A DNA stretch of 9,836 nt, from contig JBFWNY010000064.1 in NCBI GenBank assembly GCA_050250815.1, positions 1-9,836 on the forward strand, read 5' to 3'. Positions 3,786-9,836 of this stretch are shown here, in pieces. Both the position numbers and the translations under genes were made by a program. Below the pieces are notes generated by a model. It ran no database searches and was not told the DNA's origin. It saw nothing but the letters and a program-made list of their open reading frames with translations. How positions within the stretch are numbered: the stretch's first letter is position 1; each line of letters starts with the position of its first letter. The stretch is from JAEUMD01 sp050250815 (GTDB lineage: Bacteria > Pseudomonadota > Alphaproteobacteria > Rhizobiales > Hyphomicrobiaceae).

Positions 3786-6688
3786 GTCTCGGCATCCTCG
3801 CCTTCGTCAACCCCTGGCTGCTGGCTGGTCTGGCCGCTCTGCCGCTCATCTACCTGCTGCTGCGCACCGTGCCGCCGCGTCCGCGGCAAGTCACGTTCCC
3901 GCCCACGCGCATTCTCGTGGGCATCGACAACCGCGAGAAGACACCGGCCAAGACGCCTTGGTGGCTGCTTCTCATTCGCCTGCTCGCGGCCGCGCTCGTC
4001 ATCCTGGCGCTGGCCGAGCCGGTGCTCAATCCGACGCGCGGCAATCTCATTACCGGCCGCGGGCCGGTCGCCATCGTCATCGACAACGGCTGGGCCGGCG
4101 CGGCACGCTGGTCCGAGCGCAAAACGACGGCCGAGCGCATGCTGGCGGCCGCCGAGGCCCAGGGGCGACCTGTCGCCGTGGTCGCAACCGCTGCCGTAAG
4201 CAAGTCCGTATCGGTGAAGCTGGAGGCGCCCAGTGCGGCACGCTCGACCCTCGCAGCGCTCGCGCCCGAGCCTTACGCGCCCGACCGCACGAAGGCTGTC
4301 GAAGCGATGGCTGCTACGCTGTCCGGACAGCAAAAGGACGGCATCAGTATCATCTGGCTCACAGACGGCATCGACCACGGTGACGGTGAGGCCGTGACCC
4401 AGCGCCTGGCCGCGCTCGGCGCGAGCGGATCGTTCCTAGTCGTCGAGGATGGCCCTGAGACACAGGCGCTCGGCCTGACCGCCGACGTTGGCGCCGGCGG
4501 ACGGCTCGAAGCGACCGTTCTACGCGCCGCCGGCGAGGGTGCGCGCGCAGGCGACGTGCACGCGTTCTCTGCGCGCGGCGAACGGCTGGGCGAAGCGCCG
4601 TTCAGGCTCGGCGCCGGCGAAACCAATGCGAAGATCGTTTTCGACATGCCGCTGGAGCTGCGCAACCAGGTCACCCGCGTCGAGATCGCGGGCGAGCGGT
4701 CCGCGGGTGCCGTCAGCCTCGTCGATGCGCGCTCGCAGTGGCACCGCGTCGGCATCCTGTCGGGTGAAAGCACGGAGCAGTCGCAGCCGCTGCTCGCGCC
4801 GACCTACTACATCGAGAAGGCACTCGCGCCCTACTCGGAAATCGCAAGCTCACGCAGCGCCAATCTCGCCGCGGCCGTCGACGAAGTGCTGAAGCAGAAC
4901 GCCACGGTGCTCATACTGGCCGACATCGGCACGCTGACGGGCGATCTCGCCGACCGTGTGTCGCAGTGGGTGGAAAAGGGCGGCGTGTTGGTGCGCTTCG
5001 CCGGACCCCGCCTGGAAAAGGGCGGCGACGGCCTGCTTCCGGTGCCGCTGCGGATCGGCGGCCGTACGTTGGGCGGCGCCCTGTCGTGGTCGACCCCTCA
5101 GCCGCTCGCCGCGTTCGAGGACAGCAGCGTATTCGCCGGGCTGAGCGTCCCTGAAGACGTCAAGATCAACCGCCAGGTGCTGGCCGACCCTGCCCGCATC
5201 GGGCAGGACGTCGCTGTCTGGGCACGTCTCGCGGACGGAACGCCACTCGTAACCGCGCGCAAGCGCGGCGACGGACAGATCGTGCTGTTCCACGTGACCG
5301 CAAACTCCGACTGGTCGAACCTTCCTATTTCGGGACTGTTCGTGGAGATGCTGCGCCGCGTGGCCACCCTCGGGCGGATCAGTTCCGCTGCAAATCCAAA
5401 GGCTGGCGGCGATACGACGAGCGACACCGCCGGATCCAATGCGGGTCAGGACGCCGCTGTCCTGCCGCCCCTGCGGACCCTCGATGGCTTCGGGCTACTC
5501 ACTTCTCCGCCGCCGACCGCGCAGGCCATCGCTGCGGCGCGCATCGAGACGAGCCCCCCGAGCCTCGACAACCCGCCCGGTTATTACGGAACGGAAGGCG
5601 CGCCGCGCGCCCTCAACATTCTGAAGCCGCAGGCGCAGCTCAAGCCGTTACCGGCACTTCCGGCCGGTGCCCAGCGAATTGGGACTGAGAAGGAGACCGC
5701 CCGGCCGTTGAAGGCCGAGCTGCTGATCGGCGGGCTCGGGCTGCTGCTCCTCGACATGCTGGCGGTCGTGCTGCTGAGCATGGGCGGCATGAGCGCTCTG
5801 GGTCTTGGCGGCCGGCGTCCGGCACCGGGTGCTGCGGCCGTGCTTGCGTTGTTCGCTGTGGCCGTGTGTACGGGCCACGCAACCGACGCGCTCGCCCAGC
5901 GCAGTGGCACGCCAGCCTCCCCTGACGCACTTGCCGCCATCGCCCGGCAGGCGACCGGCAAGGTAACCTTCGGCTATGTCATGACGGGCGATGCATCGAC
6001 CGACGAGGCAAGCCGCTCCGGCCTTGCCGGTCTCGCGCGCGTGCTCGAAACACGCACCGCCGTCACGCCCGGCGAACCACTGCCCGTCAACATCACCGAT
6101 GACGAGATCGCCTTCTTCCCTGTCCTCTACTGGCCCGTTCTGGACAGCGCCGACCCGCTGCCTGAGAAGACGCTCGCCAAGATCGATGCGTATATGAAGA
6201 AAGGCGGCATGATCGTCTTCGACACACGCGACTACGGCCGCGGCACTTCGAGCGGTTTCGGACTGTCTGCGGGACGAACAACGCCGCTGCAACGGATCCT
6301 CGGCCAACTCGATCTGCCGCGCCTCGAGCCCGTGCCCGAGGGCCATGTGCTGACCAAATCGTTCTACCTGCTGCGCTCATTCCCCGGCCGCTGGGACGGC
6401 GGCCAGCTGTGGGTCGAAGCGGATTCATCCTCGCAGTCGGAAGGCGACAGCCGGCAGGCGCGCCGGTCCGACGGCGTCACCTCGATCGTGATCACGTCCA
6501 ACGACTTCGCCTCGGCGTGGGCACTCGATGAGCAGGGCCGGCCCATCTACCCGGTCGTCCCGGGGGGCGAGGCGCAACGCGAAATGGCGTTCCGAACCGG
6601 CATCAACATCGTCATGCATGCGCTCACCGGCAACTACAAGGCCGATCAGGTGCATGTGCCAGCACTTCTCGAACGGCTCGGCCAGTAG
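3782..6688 (+). CDS. BatA-like N-terminal / DUF4159 membrane protein
   Basis: The product has 968 residues; a GGGAGG-type ribosome site precedes the ATG. Residues 1-80 match the BatA (aerotolerance regulator) N-terminal domain, with FVNPWLLAGLAALPL and helices at about 8-27 and 62-78. A vWA-like domain follows, but its metal site is degenerate: DNGWA (101-105) replaces DxSxS, although TDG remains at 194-196. Residues 321-525 look like the class I amidotransferase-like fold seen in such proteins. A further helix lies at 647-666. Residues 667-705 resemble a signal peptide ending ALA before Q706. The DUF4159 domain runs from about 727 (KVTFGYVMTGD) to the end. The whole protein has one cysteine, C696, in the hydrophobic segment. 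An even number of helices puts both large soluble regions on the same side of the inner membrane. It is inferred to be a membrane partner of the MoxR/DUF58 pair; no enzymatic activity is evident. Confidence 0.9.
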   Translation: MSLGILAFVNPWLLAGLAALPLIYLLLRTVPPRPRQVTFPPTRILVGIDNREKTPAKTPWWLLLIRLLAAALVILALAEPVLNPTRGNLITGRGPVAIVIDNGWAGAARWSERKTTAERMLAAAEAQGRPVAVVATAAVSKSVSVKLEAPSAARSTLAALAPEPYAPDRTKAVEAMAATLSGQQKDGISIIWLTDGIDHGDGEAVTQRLAALGASGSFLVVEDGPETQALGLTADVGAGGRLEATVLRAAGEGARAGDVHAFSARGERLGEAPFRLGAGETNAKIVFDMPLELRNQVTRVEIAGERSAGAVSLVDARSQWHRVGILSGESTEQSQPLLAPTYYIEKALAPYSEIASSRSANLAAAVDEVLKQNATVLILADIGTLTGDLADRVSQWVEKGGVLVRFAGPRLEKGGDGLLPVPLRIGGRTLGGALSWSTPQPLAAFEDSSVFAGLSVPEDVKINRQVLADPARIGQDVAVWARLADGTPLVTARKRGDGQIVLFHVTANSDWSNLPISGLFVEMLRRVATLGRISSAANPKAGGDTTSDTAGSNAGQDAAVLPPLRTLDGFGLLTSPPPTAQAIAAARIETSPPSLDNPPGYYGTEGAPRALNILKPQAQLKPLPALPAGAQRIGTEKETARPLKAELLIGGLGLLLLDMLAVVLLSMGGMSALGLGGRRPAPGAAAVLALFAVAVCTGHATDALAQRSGTPASPDALAAIARQATGKVTFGYVMTGDASTDEASRSGLAGLARVLETRTAVTPGEPLPVNITDDEIAFFPVLYWPVLDSADPLPEKTLAKIDAYMKKGGMIVFDTRDYGRGTSSGFGLSAGRTTPLQRILGQLDLPRLEPVPEGHVLTKSFYLLRSFPGRWDGGQLWVEADSSSQSEGDSRQARRSDGVTSIVITSNDFASAWALDEQGRPIYPVVPGGEAQREMAFRTGINIVMHALTGNYKADQVHVPALLERLGQ

Positions 6689-6692
6689 GAAG
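6687..6692 (+). promoter_or_regulatory. Shine-Dalgarno AGGAAG for the last operon gene
   Basis: AGGAAG overlaps the TAG stop of the DUF4159 gene and ends 8 nt before the ATG at 6701. It fixes the start of the 705-residue protein and shows tight packing of the operon. Confidence 0.65.
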
Positions 6693-6700
6693 CGCCAACG

Positions 6701-8818
6701 ATGCATTGGTCCGTCGATTTCGCGCCGCTGGTCCCACCCCCGATCATCTGGGGCCTCGCGATTGCCGCGCTCGCCGCGGTGGCGCTGCTCATCTGGCGGC
6801 GCTCGCGCGGCGCGCTGATGCGCGCGCTTGCGGTGATGGCGTTCCTTGCCGCGCTCGCCAATCCGACGTTGCGGGAGGAGGAACGCGAGAGCCTCGCCAA
6901 CATCGCCATCGTCGTCATCGACGAGAGCACGAGCCAGTCGCTTGCGCGGCGCCCGGAGGAAGCCCAGGCAATCCGCACCGAACTCGAAGGGCGCCTGTCT
7001 GCGGTCAAGAACCTCGAGATCAAATGGGTCCCCGCCGCGCGTCCCGTCGAGGGCGCAGCGGCGGGCACGCAACTATTCCAGGAGATCAACCGCGCGCTTG
7101 CCAACGTGCCGCCTGACCGGCTTGCAGGCATCGTTCTGATCACCGACGGACAGGTGCACGATGTGCCCAAGTCACGCGCCGCGCTCGGCTTTGACGCGCC
7201 CGTGCACGCGCTGCTGACCGGGCAGCCGGACGAATTCGATCGTCGCATCCACGTCCTGCAGGCGCCGCGCTACGGCATCGTGGGGCAGTCGCGCGAAATC
7301 GAACTCGTCGTACGCGAGACGGGCAGAGCCGGCCGCGCCGGCGAAGCGGTCGAGCTTACCGTGCGCCGCGAGGGCCTGCCGGACGAACGCGTGACCACCG
7401 CGATCGACCGCACCACGCGCATCGAGATGCCGTTCCCGCATCCTGGCCAGAACATCCTGGAGGTGGAGCTTGCCACTGCGCCCGGCGAGTTGACGCCAGC
7501 CAACAACCGCATCGTCGTGGCCGCCGAGGGCGTGCGCGAGAACCTGCGCGTGCTGCTGGTCTCGGGCGAGCCGCATGCGGGCGAGCGCACGTGGCGCAAC
7601 CTGCTCAAATCCGATGCCGCGGTAGATCTCGTCCACTTCACGATTCTGCGCCCGCCCGAGAAGCAGGACGGGACGCCGATCAACCAACTCTCGCTCATCG
7701 CCTTCCCGACGCGCGAATTGTTCTCCGACAAGATCCGCGACTTCGATCTCATCATCTTCGACCGTTACCAGCATCGCGGCATCTTGCAGCTTCTCTACTA
7801 CGACAACATCGCCCGCTACGTCGAAGATCACGGCGGCGCGCTGCTCGTTGCGGCCGGCGACGACTATGCGGGGCGCTTCTCGCTGCATCGAACGCCGCTT
7901 GCCAGCGTACTGCCGGCGATCCCGACCGGCCGCGTCATCGAGCAGCCGTTCAAGGCCGACATCACCGAAGATGGCGACAAGCATCCCGTGACGCGCGGAC
8001 TTCCCGGTGCCGCCAACCGCGTCGCCTCTCGCGAGTCCGACTGGGGCCGCTGGTTCCGGCAAGTCGAGGTGCGACCGCAGCGCGGCAGCATCGTCATGCG
8101 TGGCGCCGAGGACGCGCCGCTGCTGGTCCTCGACCGCAAGGGCAAGGGCCGCGTCGCGCTGCTGACCTCCGATCAGGCGTGGCTGTGGGCACGCGGCTTC
8201 GACGGCGGTGGCCCGCACACCGACCTGCTGCGCCGTCTTGCGCACTGGCTGATGAAGGAGCCGGACCTGGAGGAGGAGCATCTATTTGCATCCGCCAAGG
8301 GCCTGCGTCTCAAGATCGAGCGGCGCACGATGGGTGAGAGCGTGCCGCCCGCCACCGTGCTGACGCCGACCGGCAAGAGTTTCGAAGTGACTCTGGAAAA
8401 GCAGTCGCCGGGTCTTTGGACTTGGAGCGACGAGGTGAAGACGCCGGGCCTCTACAAAGTGAGCCAGGGCGAACTCTCGGCGATTGCTAATGCGGGCGTC
8501 GAGGACGTGCGCGAGATGAGCGAGGTTACGGCAACACGCGACAAGCTCGAACCGCTTCTCTCCGAGACGGGCGGCGGAGTGTTCTGGACGAAGCGCACAG
8601 GGCTCGCCGGTCTGGCGTCCGGGGCATCTGTCGACGTGCCGCGCATTTCGATGATGACCCCGGCCCGCGTGATGGCCGGCAACGGCTGGATGGGCCTGCG
8701 CGACCGCCAAGCCTATGTGACCCGCGGCGTGAAGCTGACGCCGATGTTCACCGGGCTTGCCGCACTCGCCGCCCTGCTCGCGCTGATGTCACTCGCTTGG
8801 TGGCGCGAGGGCCGGTGA
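6701..8818 (+). CDS. vWA / amidotransferase-like membrane protein
   Basis: The 705-residue product has helices at about 15-32 and 39-53 and one at the C-terminus (683-701), so the large middle part faces one side, probably the periplasm. After the second helix comes a vWA-like domain with an intact DxSxS metal motif, DESTS (74-78), and TDG at 148-150. A beta-rich linker follows (about 190-275). Residues 281-525 resemble the putative glutamine amidotransferase family (PF07090-type), beginning NLRVLLVSGEPHAGERTW. The usual nucleophile elbow reads GGALLVAAGDD (378-388), with no cysteine, and the protein has no cysteine at all. It is therefore a non-catalytic amidotransferase fold, perhaps a binding domain. 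It is the last gene of the MoxR operon, 12 nt after the DUF4159 gene. It most likely forms an envelope complex with that protein; the specific role is unknown. Confidence 0.85.
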   Translation: MHWSVDFAPLVPPPIIWGLAIAALAAVALLIWRRSRGALMRALAVMAFLAALANPTLREEERESLANIAIVVIDESTSQSLARRPEEAQAIRTELEGRLSAVKNLEIKWVPAARPVEGAAAGTQLFQEINRALANVPPDRLAGIVLITDGQVHDVPKSRAALGFDAPVHALLTGQPDEFDRRIHVLQAPRYGIVGQSREIELVVRETGRAGRAGEAVELTVRREGLPDERVTTAIDRTTRIEMPFPHPGQNILEVELATAPGELTPANNRIVVAAEGVRENLRVLLVSGEPHAGERTWRNLLKSDAAVDLVHFTILRPPEKQDGTPINQLSLIAFPTRELFSDKIRDFDLIIFDRYQHRGILQLLYYDNIARYVEDHGGALLVAAGDDYAGRFSLHRTPLASVLPAIPTGRVIEQPFKADITEDGDKHPVTRGLPGAANRVASRESDWGRWFRQVEVRPQRGSIVMRGAEDAPLLVLDRKGKGRVALLTSDQAWLWARGFDGGGPHTDLLRRLAHWLMKEPDLEEEHLFASAKGLRLKIERRTMGESVPPATVLTPTGKSFEVTLEKQSPGLWTWSDEVKTPGLYKVSQGELSAIANAGVEDVREMSEVTATRDKLEPLLSETGGGVFWTKRTGLAGLASGASVDVPRISMMTPARVMAGNGWMGLRDRQAYVTRGVKLTPMFTGLAALAALLALMSLAWWREGR

Positions 8819-8825
8819 GGCCCTC
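8807..8825 (+). terminator. Hairpin over the stop codon of the MoxR operon
   Basis: GAGGGCC (8807-8813) and GGCCCTC (8819-8825) form a perfect 7 bp stem. The 5-nt loop GGTGA contains the operon's stop codon (8816-8818). No T-run follows, so intrinsic termination is doubtful. It may stabilise the 3' end or mark a Rho-dependent end between convergent genes that are only 27 bp apart. Confidence 0.35.
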
Positions 8826-8845
8826 CACCAAACGCGCAACAAGCG

Positions 8846-9139
8846 TCAGTCGCGGCGCGGGCCGCGCGTCATGCCGCGTGCCGCCAGATAGATGCCAATA
8901 CCGCCGAACAGCGCATTGATAGCGTTGAGCGCTGTGTTGAACAGCTCCCAGTTGGACGCTGTCGTCGGAGCACCGCGCGTGCGGAAACTCGCCGGCCCGG
9001 CACCGCCCACTTTCGAGGGGTTGCCCGCCAGTTGATCCATGACCATCGTCGATAGCGGCGTGAGGAACCACGCGGCCGAAACCGCCAACAGCACGAGGCC
9101 GAGAAGCACGAGACCGAAGCTGCGACCTTTGCGAGCCAT
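8846..9139 (-). CDS. Small two-helix membrane protein, function unknown
   Basis: I do not recognise this gene. The product is 97 residues. It has a basic N-terminus (MARKGRS), a strong membrane helix at about 8-26, a loop of about 40 residues rich in Gly, Pro, Ser and Thr, a second helix at about 69-87 (with GGIGIYLAARG), and a basic tail (RGPRRD). The two ends should be cytoplasmic and the loop periplasmic. There is no cysteine. The start at 9139 is favoured because GAGGT lies 5 nt upstream on the minus strand (plus bases 9145-9149). An ATG at 9160 would add seven residues but has no ribosome site. It is convergent with the MoxR operon, with 27 bp between stops, and lies about 100 bp downstream of the transporter gene on the same strand, so co-transcription with that gene is possible. 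Confidence 0.7.
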   Translation of the reverse strand: MARKGRSFGLVLLGLVLLAVSAAWFLTPLSTMVMDQLAGNPSKVGGAGPASFRTRGAPTTASNWELFNTALNAINALFGGIGIYLAARGMTRGPRRD

Positions 9140-9144
9140 ATTGC

Positions 9145-9149
9145 ACCTC
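9145..9149 (-). promoter_or_regulatory. Shine-Dalgarno GAGGT deciding the start at 9139
   Basis: Read on the minus strand, GAGGT is followed by 5 nt and then ATG (9139-9137). The alternative ATG at 9160 has nothing comparable. The site chooses the 97-residue form over a 104-residue form. Confidence 0.65.
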
Positions 9150-9228
9150 GTCAGGTTCATATCGCGCGGCGAAGTGAGCCGATCTTCGATCGCGCGTCAA
9201 CGACTTTGCGCCGTCTGAATGTCACCGG

Positions 9229-9276
9229 CGTGGCGGGCGTCAGCCGGCAAGACGGAGCAGCAGCACGCCCGCCACG
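9229..9276 (-). terminator. 12 bp inverted repeat across the transporter stop codon
   Basis: CGTGGCGGGCGT (9229-9240) and ACGCCCGCCACG (9265-9276) are perfectly complementary over 12 bp with a 24-nt loop. In the minus-strand transcript the first arm lies in the last codons, the stop (9242-9240) falls at the loop/second-arm edge, and the second arm is just downstream. No T-run follows. It could act as a weak terminator or a 3'-end stabiliser between the transporter gene and the small membrane protein. Confidence 0.35.
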
Positions 9277-9836
9277 ATGATCGCGATGCCGGCAAAATCG
9301 ATCGCTCTCAGCCGCTCGCGAAAGTAAAGCCACGAAACCAGGATGGCGAAGACGGCCTCGATCTGGCCAACAGCGATGACATAGGACGCGTTGGCGAGCG
9401 TGAAGGCCGTGAACCAGCAGATCGACCCCAGAGCGCTAGCTGCACCGATAAACGCGGCCTGGGCGCGGTTTCCCCATATGCCGGCAAGAAAGCCCTTCTC
9501 CCGCCAGGCGAGCCAGGCGCCAATCAGCACCACCTGAAACGCGGTGACCACAACCACGGTCACAGCGGCGCGCAACATCACGGCATCGCCACCCAACGAC
9601 AGGCTCGCCTCGCGGATCGACACGTTGCACACCCCGAACATCAAGCCTATGAACAGGCCTGTGCCGGCGGCGCGCGGATCAATGCGAATTGTCATCGAAC
9701 GATTCGCCTCGCCAATCGCCGCCGGCCCCGACCGGGCCGACAGCATCAGGGCACCGGCCAGCGTCAATCCTATCGCCATCCAGCCCGCCGCCGCGATGTG
9801 GTCGGAGAAGAACGTGGCGCCGACGAGTGCGGTGAC
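9240..9836 (-). CDS. EamA/DMT-type transporter, N-terminus outside the window
   Basis: 198 residues are visible and the frame stays open to the window edge, so the true start lies to the right. An ATG at 9779 is internal. The first visible residues (TALVGATFFSDH..., then GWMAIGLTLAGALML) match the end of a first EamA domain. After a polar linker a second EamA domain follows, with about five hydrophobic helices: GLFIGLMFGVCNV, a V/A-rich helix, AAFIGAASALGSICWFTAF, ANASYVIAVGQIEAVFAILVSWLYFRERL and a final IAIIVAGVLLL. The motif pattern of a conserved GQIEAVFAILVSWLYFRERL helix near the C-terminus is typical of drug/metabolite transporter superfamily exporters of 10 helices. The substrate cannot be told from sequence. 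It acts in the inner membrane and is inferred to be unrelated in function to the MoxR operon. Confidence 0.85.
   Translation of the reverse strand, partial: VTALVGATFFSDHIAAAGWMAIGLTLAGALMLSARSGPAAIGEANRSMTIRIDPRAAGTGLFIGLMFGVCNVSIREASLSLGGDAVMLRAAVTVVVVTAFQVVLIGAWLAWREKGFLAGIWGNRAQAAFIGAASALGSICWFTAFTLANASYVIAVGQIEAVFAILVSWLYFRERLRAIDFAGIAIIVAGVLLLRLAG

Noticed and set aside
7172..8281. 369-residue minus-strand ORF
   Set aside because: Antisense to the 705-residue membrane protein, with an Arg/Gln/Val-rich composition typical of antisense frames in GC-rich DNA.
9172..9200. TTGACG on the minus strand as -35 for the 97-residue gene
   Set aside because: At a 17-nt spacing the -10 reads TCACTT, a poor match, so I do not call a promoter.

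Overview
This 9.8 kb window is GC-rich bacterial chromosome. The gene content points to an alphaproteobacterium, probably Hyphomicrobiales (Rhizobiales). The basis is a Usg-family gene, a DUF1285 gene divergent from a MoxR ATPase, and a MoxR / DUF58 / BatA-DUF4159 / vWA membrane-protein operon. No genus can be assigned. No tRNA, rRNA, CRISPR or mobile element is visible.

Layout. Positions 1-542 hold a cluster of tiny secreted-peptide genes. The first is cut by the window edge; the second is a near-identical tandem copy that has lost its stop codon. The third, at 396-542, is a different 48-residue peptide with a signal peptide of the same length and the same AQA cleavage motif. A GC-rich hairpin follows at 550-592. 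After a 230 bp gap with several small inverted and direct repeats comes usg (775-1044), convergent with a DUF1285 gene (1083-1658, minus strand).

Positions 1805-8818 form one tightly packed plus-strand operon. It encodes a MoxR AAA+ ATPase, a soluble DUF58 protein, a 968-residue membrane protein (BatA-like N-terminus, DUF4159 C-terminus) and a 705-residue membrane protein with a von Willebrand A (vWA)-like domain and a glutamine-amidotransferase-like domain. Intergenic gaps are 7 nt, an ATGA overlap and 12 nt. By family analogy the MoxR ATPase acts with the DUF58 protein on the two membrane proteins as a chaperone-like system for the cell envelope. The substrate cannot be read from the sequence.

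The right end carries two minus-strand genes: a 97-residue two-helix membrane protein of unknown function, and the C-terminal two-thirds of an EamA/DMT-type transporter that runs off the window.

The best leads are: (1) the tandem secreted mini-peptides, one hidden in another frame; (2) the near absence of cysteine from the three downstream operon proteins (one in about 2,000 residues); (3) an internal signal-peptide-like segment just before the DUF4159 domain, suggesting a gene fusion; and (4) a probable leaderless start for moxR.
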